Shown here: in pieces, positions 39,726-48,630 of the stretch | Position numbering within the stretch: the stretch's first letter is position 1 | Layout: every line of letters begins with the position of its first letter | DNA from: Tepidiforma bonchosmolovskayae | GTDB lineage: Bacteria; Chloroflexota; Dehalococcoidia; Tepidiformales; Tepidiformaceae | Reading direction: 5' to 3' | Length of the DNA: 64,000 nucleotides | Assembly: GCF_008838325.1 (NCBI RefSeq) | Contig: NZ_CP042829.1 | Span: 2,604,001 to 2,668,000 of the forward strand | Made by a program: the position numbers and the translations under genes | The notes under the pieces: model-generated | Seen by the model: the letters and a program-made list of their open reading frames with translations, nothing else | What the model was told of the DNA's origin: nothing | The model's database searches: none

Positions 39726-41647
39726 GCCAGCGAAGGCGTCGGTGCAGCGGCGTGGCGGCTCGCTCCGCGTCCGGCGAGGGCCTCGCGCGCCGCAGCAGCA
39801 ATCCCTTCGGCATCCAGCCGGTACAGGTGCCGCATGGTTGCCTGGGGGCCATGGTCAACGATGGCGTCCGGCATCGCCAGTGCGCCGAGGTACCGGTCGG
39901 CCAGCCCGTGGTCAGCGAGCAGCTCCAGCACAGCGTCGCCGAAACCGCCTGCGCGGACGTTCTCTTCGGCCGTGATGATGCCGGCCGTCGTTTGCGCGAC
40001 TCCAAGGAGCAGCTCCTCGTCCAACGGCTTCGCGAAGCGGGCGTTCACAACCGCCGCATCGATGCCCTCCGCGGCGAGCAGCTCAGCCGCTTTGAGGCAC
40101 TCCGTCACCGGGGCGCCGAAGCCGACAAGCGCGATGTCCCGCCCCTCGCGGAGCAGTTCGCCCTTGCCGACAGGGAGCGCCTGCATCGGCAGGTTCGTCG
40201 GCGCACCGGGCCCGCTGCCGCGCGGATAGCGTACGGCGAAGGGGCCGTTATGCTGGATGCCCGTGTACAGCAGGTCGCGGAGCTCACGCTCATCCTTCGG
40301 TGCGCTCACGACCATGTTCGGCAGGCAGCGCATGTAGCTGATGTCGATAAAGCCCTGGTGCGTCTTGCCGTCGTCTCCGACGAAGCCGGCCCGGTCCATG
40401 GCGAACACCACGGGCAGGTTTTGGACAACCACGTCATGGACCACGGAGTCGTAGCCGCGCTGGAGGAACGTGCTGTAGATGGCCGCAATCGGCCGGATGC
40501 CCTGCGTCGCCAGGCCGGCAGCGAAGGTCACCGCGTGCTGCTCGGCGATGGCGACATCGAACACGCGGCCCGGGTGCCGGGCGTGCACCGGGGCGAGTCC
40601 GGTTCCCTCCAGCATCGCCGCCGTGATGGCCACCACGCGCGGGTCCGACTCAATCAGCTCCTGCACGGCCTGTGCGAACACCTGGCTGTACGTTGGCCGG
40701 GGTGGCGGAGCGGAGGGGTCCGTCTTCTTCAGCCAGTACGTGCCGCTGTGGCTCTTGATGGGGTCTGCGGCCGCCTCGGGCACGCCGTGCCCTTTCTCCG
40801 TGAGGACATGGAGCAGGACCGGCTTCCCCTCGACCTTCTTGATCGCCTTCAGGGTCGCCTCGAGCTCCCGGATATCGTGGCCGTCGATTGGCCCGTAGTA
40901 CTCGAAGCCGAACTGCTCCCAGAAGCTGGCAGGCACCAGGAGGTCGCGGACGCTCGCCTTCACCCGCTTGGCCCCTTCCCACACCTGGCGCCCGAGCGGA
41001 AGGTGCTCAACGAGCTCGCCGATTTCCCGCTTGGCGTTCCGGTAGAGCGGGTCCACGCGGAGTTTGTTCAGGTTGCGGCTGAGCGCGCCGACGTTCGGCG
41101 AGATCGACATCGCGTTGTCGTTGAGGATGACGATGAGCCGGTGCAGCCCGAGGTGCCCCGCGTGGTTCATGGCCTCCAGGGCCATGCCGCAGGTCATGGC
41201 GCCGTCACCGATGACGGCGATGGTGTAGAAATCCTCGCCCTTCAGGTCGCGCGCCACCGCCATCCCGACGGCAGCGGAGATCGACGTTCCGGCGTGCCCC
41301 GCGCCAAAGACGTCGTGCTCGCTCTCTTTCCGGTCCGCGAAGCCGCTCAGGCCGCCGAACTGCCGGATGGTATGCATCCGGTCCTTGCGCCCGGTCAGGA
41401 TCTTGTGGACATACACCTGGTGGCTGACGTCCCAGATGATCTTGTCTTTCGGCGAATCGAAGAGGCGGTGGAGGGCGAGGCTCAGTTCCACGACGCCGAG
41501 GTTCGACGCGAGGTGCCCGCCGCCGCCGATGCCGTCCACGGTCCGCACGAGGAAGTCGCGAATCTCCTGCGCCAGCGCCTGCAGCTGGTCGTACGTGAGT
41601 GCGCGGAGGTCCCGCGGGCTGTCGATCCGGTCCAGTAGCTGAGCCAC
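39722..41647 (-). CDS. dxs: 1-deoxy-D-xylulose-5-phosphate synthase
   Basis: Thiamine-diphosphate enzyme that condenses pyruvate and glyceraldehyde 3-phosphate, the first step of the non-mevalonate pathway. The 641-residue protein has the HLASNLGVVELSLALH block with its TPP-domain His (about residues 35-50), the GDGAMTCGMALEAMNH TPP motif (about 147-162) and the transketolase pyrimidine domain with DVAIAEQHAVTFAAGLA (about 362-378). I start at the GTG at 41647 (MAQLLDRIDSP) because AGGAGG lies upstream at the right distance and this matches the family N terminus. ispG, a later step, is at 50962. Confidence 0.96.
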   Translation of the reverse strand: MAQLLDRIDSPRDLRALTYDQLQALAQEIRDFLVRTVDGIGGGGHLASNLGVVELSLALHRLFDSPKDKIIWDVSHQVYVHKILTGRKDRMHTIRQFGGLSGFADRKESEHDVFGAGHAGTSISAAVGMAVARDLKGEDFYTIAVIGDGAMTCGMALEAMNHAGHLGLHRLIVILNDNAMSISPNVGALSRNLNKLRVDPLYRNAKREIGELVEHLPLGRQVWEGAKRVKASVRDLLVPASFWEQFGFEYYGPIDGHDIRELEATLKAIKKVEGKPVLLHVLTEKGHGVPEAAADPIKSHSGTYWLKKTDPSAPPPRPTYSQVFAQAVQELIESDPRVVAITAAMLEGTGLAPVHARHPGRVFDVAIAEQHAVTFAAGLATQGIRPIAAIYSTFLQRGYDSVVHDVVVQNLPVVFAMDRAGFVGDDGKTHQGFIDISYMRCLPNMVVSAPKDERELRDLLYTGIQHNGPFAVRYPRGSGPGAPTNLPMQALPVGKGELLREGRDIALVGFGAPVTECLKAAELLAAEGIDAAVVNARFAKPLDEELLLGVAQTTAGIITAEENVRAGGFGDAVLELLADHGLADRYLGALAMPDAIVDHGPQATMRHLYRLDAEGIAAAAREALAGRGASRHAAAPTPSLA

Positions 41648-41754
41648 GTCATGCTCCTCCTGACAAACCAGTAGGCCACGGCGCCTGGCCATGTGCCGTA
41701 CGGGGGCTTACGCGCTTGCGTCTGCAGGCGAACCTACCACCGGCGGGGCCCCGG

Positions 41755-43002
41755 TCAAGCGGGCCTGCCGGGCTCCCAGCGGAGCGTGCTCGACCGCAGC
41801 CGTCCGGGCTCCTCGGCGCCCGGTGCGGGCGCTTTCGGCAGCTCAATCCAGAATGTGCTGCCAGTTCCCGGCGCGGAACGCACCCCGACGTTCCCGCCCA
41901 TAGCCCGGATGAGCTCCTGTACGATCGCCAGGCCGAGCCCTGTCCCACCCTCGCGGCGGCTGCGCCCTTTGTCGACCCGGAAGAACCGGTCGAAGATGTG
42001 CGGGAGCGCCTCGGCCGGAATCCCGGGCCCGTTGTCTTCAACTTCGACTCGCCCGGAGGGCCCCGCGTCGAGGAGCCGAACGGTCACGGTCGCCCCTTCG
42101 CCGGAGTACTTGATCGCGTTATCGACCAGGTTCAGCACGCAGCGGTGGAGGAGGTCCGGACTGGCCAGCACCTCCGTGTCGGCGCGTGCGTCGAGCCGGA
42201 GGGCAACGCCGCGGCTCGCAGCCAGGGGCTGGAGTTCCGCGATCACGTCTCCAGCGATGGCGCCCAGGTCGACCGGCTCGCGCTCGACCCGCGCGCCCTC
42301 CTCGTTCGTGAGCAGGAGGAGGTCCTCGCTCAGCCGGGTAAGCCGTTCCGTTTGCGACTTGATGGTGGCGACCAGCTCGCGGTACTCCTCGAGTGTCGCA
42401 TCCGGGTCCATCTCGGTGACTTCGATGTTTGTCCGGATGGCCGCGAGCGGGGTGCGCAGCTCGTGGGAGGCGTCCTGCACGAACTGTCGCTGACGCTCGA
42501 ACGACGCCTCGAGGCGGCCGATCATCGAGTCGAAGGTCTCGGCCAGGGCCCACAGCTCGTCGCGCGGTCCCTGGTAGTTGATCCGCCGGCTCAGGTTGGT
42601 GGCACTGATCTCGGACGCCGCCTGCGTGATGTCGCGCACCGGACGGAGGAGCACTCCCGACAGGACATAACCGCCGATTCCGGACGCGAGCGCCAGTCCG
42701 ACCACCGAGACGAGCGACCAGTACTGCAGGCGGTCGAGGCTGTGCGAATAGATGCCGTCCTCAACCTCGCGCAGGGTGTACGACTCCGTCTCAATCGGGA
42801 CGATGATCGCCTGGGCTGGGCCGGTCCGCACTGGCGTGTAGACCACGTCGCTGGAGCGTGAGAGTTCGAACACCGGGGGCTGGTCGAGGCGGACGGCGAG
42901 GTTGAGCGCGACCACGAAGGCCACGCCAAACACCAGGAGCAGGCTGGAGTACCAGACGGTCAGCCTGAACCGGATGCTCCGGAAGAACGGCGGCAGTCGC
43001 AC
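41755..43002 (-). CDS. Sensor histidine kinase
   Basis: A 415-residue membrane sensor. Two membrane helices (about 13-34 and 88-115) bracket a small extracytoplasmic domain of about 50 residues; a HAMP domain (about 115-165) follows, then the dimerisation domain with the phosphoacceptor His in QDASHELRTPLAAIRTN, and the ATPase domain with N box LVDNAIKYSGEG, G1 DNGPGIP, F box FDRFFRVDKGRSR and G2 GTGLGLAIV. It begins with GTG one base after the response-regulator stop codon, so the two form an operon with the regulator first. The signal is unknown. Confidence 0.93.
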   Translation of the reverse strand: MRLPPFFRSIRFRLTVWYSSLLLVFGVAFVVALNLAVRLDQPPVFELSRSSDVVYTPVRTGPAQAIIVPIETESYTLREVEDGIYSHSLDRLQYWSLVSVVGLALASGIGGYVLSGVLLRPVRDITQAASEISATNLSRRINYQGPRDELWALAETFDSMIGRLEASFERQRQFVQDASHELRTPLAAIRTNIEVTEMDPDATLEEYRELVATIKSQTERLTRLSEDLLLLTNEEGARVEREPVDLGAIAGDVIAELQPLAASRGVALRLDARADTEVLASPDLLHRCVLNLVDNAIKYSGEGATVTVRLLDAGPSGRVEVEDNGPGIPAEALPHIFDRFFRVDKGRSRREGGTGLGLAIVQELIRAMGGNVGVRSAPGTGSTFWIELPKAPAPGAEEPGRLRSSTLRWEPGRPA

Positions 43003-43003
43003 C

Positions 43004-43666
43004 CTAGAGGACGTAACCCTTTCCGCGGATCGTTTCGATCAGCTGTTCTTCGAACCCTTCGTTCAGTTTCCGCCGGAGGTTGTTCATGTGCACCTTCACC
43101 GTCTGCGTGAAGGGATTGGCGTGCTCGTCCCAAATCTTCTCGAGGAGCTCCTCCTGCGGCACGGCCCGCCCCTCGTTCCGAGCCAGATAGTAGAGGAGGG
43201 CAAACTCCTTCGGCGTCAGGTGGATCTCCTTGCCGTCGCGACGGCACCGGTTGGTGTTGGGGTCGAGTTCGAGGCCGCGCGTCTCGATAATCGGCTCACG
43301 CATCGCGCCATCCCGCCGGGTGATGGCACGGATCCGCGCGGCGAGTTCGCTGAACGCGAACGGCTTGACGAGGTAGTCGTCGGCGCCCTGGTCGAGCCCC
43401 TCGATCCGTTCCCTGATCGAGCTGCGCGCAGTCAACATAATAATACCGCCCGGGAACCGCTCCTCGCGCAGCCTGCGGCACACTTCGATCCCGTCGACCC
43501 GCGGCAGGTTCAGGTCGAGGCAGATGACGTCGTAGTTCGTCGTCGCGGCCATCTCGAGGGCCTCGGCCCCATCCCGGGCCACGTCGACTTCGTACCCCTG
43601 CTTGATGAGCCCGCGTTCGATCGCGCCTGCGATTGCTTCCTCGTCTTCAACGACCAGCACGCGCAT
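43004..43666 (-). CDS. OmpR/PhoB-type response regulator
   Basis: A 220-residue regulator. The receiver domain (1-118) is canonical: acidic Glu7-Asp8, phosphoacceptor Asp51 in CLDLNLP, Thr in MLTARSS and Lys in DYLVKPF. The C-terminal winged helix (about 130-218) has LTPKEFALLYYLARNEG and the RKLNEGFEEQLIETIRGKGYVL recognition region. It should be phosphorylated by the histidine kinase encoded just downstream. AGGAGG precedes the ATG. The promoter must lie in the 173 bases shared with divergent fba. Confidence 0.94.
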   Translation of the reverse strand: MRVLVVEDEEAIAGAIERGLIKQGYEVDVARDGAEALEMAATTNYDVICLDLNLPRVDGIEVCRRLREERFPGGIIMLTARSSIRERIEGLDQGADDYLVKPFAFSELAARIRAITRRDGAMREPIIETRGLELDPNTNRCRRDGKEIHLTPKEFALLYYLARNEGRAVPQEELLEKIWDEHANPFTQTVKVHMNNLRRKLNEGFEEQLIETIRGKGYVL

Positions 43667-43790
43667 CGCCGACCCTCCTGCAACTCGTGGTGCTTCTACC
43701 GTAGCGCAACGAAACCAAGGCGAAGGTAAAGGAATCGCGGAACCGCATGGTGCCGGGGCGCGTCGAGACGACTGGCCGATGCCGGCGCGG

Positions 43791-43818
43791 TATCATCCCC
43801 GTGGCGGCTTTCCGCCAC
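43791..43818 (+). promoter_or_regulatory. -10 box and hairpin in the fba leader
   Basis: TATCAT at 43791-43796 looks like a -10 box. Starting at 43801, GTGGCGG pairs with CCGCCAC around CTTT (43801-43818), so the hairpin would be at the 5' end of the mRNA, about 20 bases before the AAGGGGA ribosome-binding site. It may stabilise the message. Confidence 0.45.
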
Positions 43819-43839
43819 ATTGACCCAAGGGGACAACGT

Positions 43840-44940
43840 ATGGTTCTCGCAGAACGCCCGACCCGCGAACTCTCCCTCTCCGACATTGCCGACATCCTCG
43901 GGGACGACGCCCGGTCCCTGCTCGAGCACCGCTGCGAAGGCATCCCTGCCTCCTCGCTCCACCTGCCCGGTCCTGATTTCGTGACCCGCGTCTGGGCACA
44001 GTCCGACCGGTCGCCGCAGGTCCTGCGCAACCTGCAGGCAATTCTCGACCACGGCCGGCTCGGCGGCACCGGCTATGTCTCGATCCTGCCGGTCGACCAG
44101 GGCATCGAGCATTCGGGCGGGGCGTCGTTCGCCAAGAATCCGGCGTACTTCGACCCCGAGAACATCGTGCTCCTTGCCATCGAGGGCGGCTGCAACGCGG
44201 TCGCGTCGACGTTCGGGGTGCTGGGCGCAGTGGCGCGCAAGTACGCCCACCGCATCCCCTTCATCGTCAAAATCAACCATAATGAGCTGCTGACTTACCC
44301 GAACAAGTACGACCAGATCATGTTCGGGACCATCAAGGAAGCCTGGAACCTCGGCGCCGCGGCGGTCGGCGCGACGATCTACTTCGGTTCAGAGGAGAGC
44401 TCGCGCCAGATTGTCGAAGTTGCCGAGGCGTTCGCCTACGCGCACGAACTCGGCATGGCGACTGTCCTCTGGTGCTACCTGCGGAACCCCGGTTTCAAGG
44501 TCGACGGTGTTAATCACGAAACCTCGGCCGACCTGACCGGCCAGGCGAACCATATCGGCGTCACCATCCAGGCCGACATCGTCAAGCAGAAGCTCCCCGA
44601 GCAGAACGGCGGGTACAAAGCGCTCAATCAGAAGGGAAGCTACGGCAAGTTCGACGAGCGCATGTACACGAAGCTCACCACCGACCATCCCATCGACCTG
44701 ACGCGCTACCAGGTCGCCAACGGGTACATGGGGCGGGTCGGCCTCATTAACTCGGGCGGCGCCAGCTCCGGGGAGAGCGACCTCAAGGAGGCCGTCCGGA
44801 CCGCCGTCATCAACAAGCGCGCCGGCGGCATGGGCCTCATCAGCGGCCGCAAGGCGTTCCAGCGGCCGATGAACGAAGGCATTGCGCTCCTCAACGCCAT
44901 CCAGGATGTCTACCGCTGCGAGGGCGTCACTATCGCCTGA
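43840..44940 (+). CDS. fbaB: Fructose-bisphosphate aldolase class I (FbaB/DhnA type)
   Basis: A 366-residue Schiff-base aldolase that splits or forms fructose 1,6-bisphosphate. Family marks include [16 protein letters not shown] (about residues 84-99), [14 protein letters not shown], the [11 protein letters not shown] segment and the [18 protein letters not shown]-terminal block. The catalytic Lys is expected in the [22 protein letters not shown] or VKQ region as in archaeal/E. coli class I enzymes. Together with ppsA it supports gluconeogenesis. AAGGGGA precedes the ATG; a strong terminator follows. Confidence 0.92.
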   Translation: MVLAERPTRELSLSDIADILGDDARSLLEHRCEGIPASSLHLPGPDFVTRVWAQSDRSPQVLRNLQAILDHGRLGGTGYVSILPVDQGIEHSGGASFAKNPAYFDPENIVLLAIEGGCNAVASTFGVLGAVARKYAHRIPFIVKINHNELLTYPNKYDQIMFGTIKEAWNLGAAAVGATIYFGSEESSRQIVEVAEAFAYAHELGMATVLWCYLRNPGFKVDGVNHETSADLTGQANHIGVTIQADIVKQKLPEQNGGYKALNQKGSYGKFDERMYTKLTTDHPIDLTRYQVANGYMGRVGLINSGGASSGESDLKEAVRTAVINKRAGGMGLISGRKAFQRPMNEGIALLNAIQDVYRCEGVTIA

Positions 44941-44965
44941 AGCTCCGGGCAAGGGCCTGGATGCG

Positions 44966-44996
44966 AGCGGCCCCGGCAGGTTCTGCCGGGGCCGCT
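44966..44996 (+). terminator. Hairpin terminator between convergent fbaB and regulator gene
   Basis: AGCGGCCCCGGCAG at 44966-44979 pairs perfectly with its complement at 44983-44996 across a three-base loop. There is no long T-run, but the position between convergent stop codons supports termination in both directions. Confidence 0.7.
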
Positions 44997-45027
44997 GTCC
45001 TGGTGCGCTGTCGCGGACGCGCGGGCG

Positions 45028-45798
45028 TCAGGCGGCCTCCGTGGCGCGCACCACGTCACGCCGGTTGCTCCGCCGCTCGAGCATGTAACCGAATCCGCGG
45101 ACGTTCACGATGTAGCTCGGCTCGGCGGGGTCGTGCTCGACCTTCCGGCGGATGCGGCGGATGTAGACCTTGACGATCTCCTGGGCCTCCCGCTCCGAGT
45201 ACGTGTAGTCCTGCACGGCGCGGAGGATTTCAACCGGGCTGACCACCTTGCCCGCATTCTTCGCGAGGTACGCGAGGATCTTGAATTCCGTCGGCGTCAG
45301 CGGGATGGTCTCGCCGTTACGCACGGCCTGGCACCGGTCAAAATCCAGCACCAGGTCGCGGACGGAGATGGTGCTGGGGCCCTCCTCTTCGGGCTCCGCC
45401 TGTGCCGCCATCTTCCGACGCATCATGGCCCCCAGCTGCGCGTGGAACATCTCGGGCCCGTCGGTGTCGCGCAGGCAGACGTCAGCGCCGGCTTCGAGGG
45501 CGAGGCTCAGCCCATGGGGGTGCGGGCCCGGCGCGACCACGATGACCTGCGCTTTGCAGGCCCGGGCGACCTGGCGGACCAGCGCAATGTCTTCGTCGTG
45601 CCGCGGGTCGATGGCCAGCACCACGAGGTCCGGGTCGAACTGCGCGAGCAGCCGTTCGGTTTCGCGGTCGTGCGGACGTTCCGTTGTCGTGAACCCGTGG
45701 CGCGCAAGCGACGGGAGCACGTCCGCGGAGCGGTAGTCGCGCGTGTGAGTCACAAACGCGACCTGGCTCCGGAAGCCGTCGTTGAAGCGGTCCGCCAT
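45028..45798 (-). CDS. OmpR-type regulator with degenerate receiver domain
   Basis: A 256-residue DNA-binding protein. The C-terminal winged helix (about 158-250: PLTPTEFKILAYLAKNAG, VKVYIRRIRRKVEHDP, IVNVRGFGYMLERR) is a normal OmpR/PhoB domain. The receiver-like region (about 10-120) keeps the fold (DPDLVVLAID, VIVVAPGPHPHG) but lacks the acidic pair (Thr17-His18), the phosphoacceptor (Ala62 where Asp is expected) and the switch Lys (Arg in VCLRDTD). It should act without phosphorylation. No kinase is adjacent; the sigma-factor gene lies 276 bases upstream on the same strand. Confidence 0.86.
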   Translation of the reverse strand: MADRFNDGFRSQVAFVTHTRDYRSADVLPSLARHGFTTTERPHDRETERLLAQFDPDLVVLAIDPRHDEDIALVRQVARACKAQVIVVAPGPHPHGLSLALEAGADVCLRDTDGPEMFHAQLGAMMRRKMAAQAEPEEEGPSTISVRDLVLDFDRCQAVRNGETIPLTPTEFKILAYLAKNAGKVVSPVEILRAVQDYTYSEREAQEIVKVYIRRIRRKVEHDPAEPSYIVNVRGFGYMLERRSNRRDVVRATEAA

Positions 45799-46074
45799 TC
45801 CATCACCCCCAGGAGGTCGTTCCCGGCCGGTTCGCGGGCCCCGGCCGGGCATCGCTGCACTGTTGAGCCCCGGCGGCGCGGGCCGTGCGGCCGGCGCGCG
45901 ACAGGTGCTCACTCTCTATCTTCGGCAGGTGCGGCCCGGCTAATAGGGGTCTGGCCGGTGAACTGTGCCCTTGTTCGCACCCGTTTCGCAACGGAGCGCC
46001 AAACAGCGTGCAGCGGGGCCGAAACGCCGTCCCCGGCATCCCGGCCCCGCTGGATAGTCGACCGCCCTGGCCGT

Positions 46075-46848
46075 TCAGGCCGCTTCGCGCAGCAGTGCCC
46101 TCCGCAGTCGCTTGACCGCCTGCGCGTGGAGCTGGCTCACCCGCGTCTCCGAAACCTGGAGTACTGCGGCAATGTCGCGCATGGTCAATCGCTCGACATA
46201 ATAGAGACTGATGACCAGGCGCTCCCGCTCCGGGAGGGCCGCCACGGATTTCGCGAGCTCTTCGTACAGCTCCTTTTCTTCGAAGGAGCGGGTGAAATCG
46301 AGGTCTTCTTCTGCGGTGGGCATCTCGGCCGCAGGGAACGAGTCGCCGTCGTCGTCCCGCTCCAGCATCCGGTCCAGCGAAACCGTCACCCAGCGTGCAT
46401 GCGAGGTCGCCTCACGGTACTGCTCGACCGAGACGCCCATGTGCTCGGCGGTCTCAGCTTCGGTCGGCGTGCGGCCCAGCAGCACTTCGAGTTCGGACTG
46501 GGCCCGCTGGACGTCCCTGGCTTTCTGCCGCATCGTCCGGCTCAGGCGGTCCATCCGCCGGAAGGCGTCGATCATCGCGCCGCGGATGCGCTGGACGGCG
46601 TAGGCGTGGAAGTTCGTGCCCTTCGACGGGTCGTATCGGCGGACCGCTTCGACCAGCCCGCAGGTCCCGTATCCGACCGCGTCCTCGAACTCCAGCAGCC
46701 CCGGGATTTCGAGCGGGAGCGTCCTGGCCACGCGGCGGACCAGCGGCGCATACTGCATAACAAGGCGCTGCTGCTCTTCGAGCGATAGGCGGTTCGGCTG
46801 CGCGTCCCCGCCGGGTTCAGGTTCCTGGTTGACTGACGGCCATTGCAT
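46075..46848 (-). CDS. RNA polymerase sigma factor, FliA/WhiG/SigB-like
   Basis: A 257-residue alternative sigma factor with regions 2, 3 and 4: YAPLVRRVARTL and GYGTCGLVEAVRRYDPSKGTNFHAYAVQRIRGAMIDAFRRMD (region 2, cited in parts; about 35-95), a region 3 around LGRTPTEAETAEHMGV, and region 4 with LPERERLVISLYYVERLTMRDIAAVLQVSETRVSQLHAQA (about 200-240). The combination fits the sigma-28/WhiG group. GGGAG lies seven bases before the ATG at 46848, so I reject longer starts. No anti-sigma gene is adjacent and no flagellar genes are in the window, so targets are unknown. Confidence 0.9.
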   Translation of the reverse strand: MQWPSVNQEPEPGGDAQPNRLSLEEQQRLVMQYAPLVRRVARTLPLEIPGLLEFEDAVGYGTCGLVEAVRRYDPSKGTNFHAYAVQRIRGAMIDAFRRMDRLSRTMRQKARDVQRAQSELEVLLGRTPTEAETAEHMGVSVEQYREATSHARWVTVSLDRMLERDDDGDSFPAAEMPTAEEDLDFTRSFEEKELYEELAKSVAALPERERLVISLYYVERLTMRDIAAVLQVSETRVSQLHAQAVKRLRRALLREAA

Positions 46849-47345
46849 TTTCTTGCTCCCCCGAACAAGCACCCGCATCGCAACCCTGTGTGCCTTGGTT
46901 GTCGAGCGGATGCGCCGATTGTTCAGGCCCGGCTGGTGACAGAACAACGCGCGGCTCGTGACGTGCCGGTGGTGCTTCGGTGACAACTGGCGACATAAGG
47001 GTTTTGCCCGGGTCGAACGCGGGGAAACCCTGCCAGGGACCGGGCCCGGGGCGCCGCATCCATGGGAGTCGAAGCACGGGCGTCCGCGCGGCAGCAGGCC
47101 GCTCCAGCGAAGCCGCTTCCGCGCACCCTTTAACGAGGACCACGCGGTTACGGGGATGCCGCTCACTGAGGGCCATCGCTTGCGCGGTCCTCCGCTCCCC
47201 CGTGTCCCCCGTGCAGGAGCGGCTGCCGCTGGCTGCCGGGTCCCGATCGAACGCAGCGCGGTGCTTCACTGCATAACTTGTATAGTGCGAAGTTCGTCCC
47301 GGGACTGGCTGCGCCCCTTCGCGGCGCCCGCGTACCCTGTCCTCC
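46849..47345. other. 497-base intergenic region without a recognised gene
   Basis: Between the divergent sigma-factor and propeller-like genes. I see no convincing coding frame: open frames here are continuations of neighbours without a ribosome-binding site. It holds an imperfect hairpin (GGGTTT at 46999-47004 with AAACCC at 47025-47030, inner CCCG/CGGG), a TATAGT box at 47281-47286 and TACCCT at 47333-47338 seven bases before the GTG of the next gene. No known riboswitch consensus is visible. Confidence 0.5.
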
Positions 47346-48539
47346 GTGAGGCTTGTCACGGTTTCGAGCATCGGCACGGTCGCCATCAACGAAAACGACA
47401 CGCGGGAAGCGCGGATTGTCGTCACCCGCGGCGGAAACTGGCCGGCCGTGTCGTCGCGCGGCGAGCTGGCCCTGCCGGTCGGGGCAACGCAGCCGGGCGA
47501 AACGGCCCACGTCCGTCTTTTCTCGGCCGATGCACCGGGCGCAGCAGCCGGGGTCCCCGGCTCAGAACTGGCACCGGGGCACGGCGTTGCGCCGGGGCTC
47601 ACCCACTACGTCTACTGGTCGCCTGCCGGGACGAACCTCCTCATCGTCCAGCCCGCGGACGGCGCGCTCGAACTCCGCAGCTGGAGGCCGGGGACGCCCG
47701 GTTCGCAGCGCCTGTTCGCCGGGGCACCCATCTTCCCCGCGTTCGACGACACCGGGTCGCGGTTGGCGGTTCACCACGGCGGCCCATCGGGAGCACGCCT
47801 CGTCGTCCTGGAGCTGCTGGACGGGGCGCCGGCCCGTGTTTGCCTGGTCCAGCAGGGCGTCGGCGGATTCGGAGCACCGGCCTTCTGCGGAGATGGCCAG
47901 GTCGTTACCTGGGCCGAGCCCGCTGGCGGTGGAGGGGTGCGTCTCCGGGCGGCAGACGTCGGTACGGGCCGCACCTTCCCGGGCCCTGCATTCGAAGGAA
48001 CCGTCCGGTTCGTCCCCGGCCCGGTCCGGAATCATGTGCTCGTCGCGGTCGGCGAACCCGGTGCCCCCGCGATGTACGGGCGGCTCGTGGCCTGGGAACC
48101 GGGCGCCCCGACGGTCCGCATGCTGTACCGCGGGCGATTCCTTGCTGCCTGGGCGAGTCCCGCGTCTGCCCGTGAGCTGGTTGCCCTGGCCCTGCCCGGA
48201 TTCTCCCCCGAAAGCCGGGTCCAGCCTGCCTTCATCGATGCGCGGGGGCGGGAGCTCGGCCGGCTCGCGCCGTTCGTGCCATCCCCGCCGATGCAGCTCG
48301 CGCTCGCCTTCTTCGATCAGTTTGGCCGATCACACGGCCCCTGGTCGCCGGGCGGCGACTGGTTTATCGTCGGCGGGCGCGCGGACACCGATGGACCGTT
48401 CGCCCTGTTCGGGCCGCCCGAACCCGACCGGGTCCTCGGCGTCGTAGCCGCGGAGATTGACGCCCGCCCCCTTGCCTGGCGCGTGCTTGCGGAGGGTGTT
48501 GCGGGCTGGCTCGCTGGCGCTGCGCCGGGTCGGGCGTAA
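47346..48539 (+). CDS. Beta-propeller-like (TolB/WD-type) cytosolic protein of unknown function
   Basis: A 397-residue protein made of repeated beta blades; typical blade ends are HYVYWSPAGTNLLIVQ, FPAFDDTGSRLAVHH and SHGPWSPGGDWFIVGG, all of the W-S-P-x-G-x-x-L/F type. There is no signal peptide or membrane helix, so it is probably cytosolic despite the TolB likeness. No enzyme motif was found. Translation starts at a GTG; TACCCT seven bases upstream and the lack of a ribosome-binding site suggest a leaderless mRNA. The ctpA-type gene follows after 91 bases with its own promoter. Confidence 0.68.
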   Translation: MRLVTVSSIGTVAINENDTREARIVVTRGGNWPAVSSRGELALPVGATQPGETAHVRLFSADAPGAAAGVPGSELAPGHGVAPGLTHYVYWSPAGTNLLIVQPADGALELRSWRPGTPGSQRLFAGAPIFPAFDDTGSRLAVHHGGPSGARLVVLELLDGAPARVCLVQQGVGGFGAPAFCGDGQVVTWAEPAGGGGVRLRAADVGTGRTFPGPAFEGTVRFVPGPVRNHVLVAVGEPGAPAMYGRLVAWEPGAPTVRMLYRGRFLAAWASPASARELVALALPGFSPESRVQPAFIDARGRELGRLAPFVPSPPMQLALAFFDQFGRSHGPWSPGGDWFIVGGRADTDGPFALFGPPEPDRVLGVVAAEIDARPLAWRVLAEGVAGWLAGAAPGRA

Positions 48540-48558
48540 ACCTCCGGTAATCGCCAAA

Positions 48559-48588
48559 TTGAAGCGCCGGAAGCGGCGCCTGTACACT
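48559..48588 (+). promoter_or_regulatory. Likely promoter of the S41 protease gene
   Basis: TTGAAG at 48559-48564 and TACACT at 48583-48588 are separated by 18 bases, with TG one base before the -10 box. AAGGA lies before the ATG at 48631. Confidence 0.55.
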
Positions 48589-48630
48589 CCCTGTAACTCC
48601 GTCCCCGCGCTCGGCGCGAAAAGGACCCCT

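Noticed and set aside
46817-47602. 261-residue minus-strand open frame crossing the sigma-factor upstream region
   Set aside because: No ribosome-binding site, overlaps both neighbours, and residue pattern is random-like.
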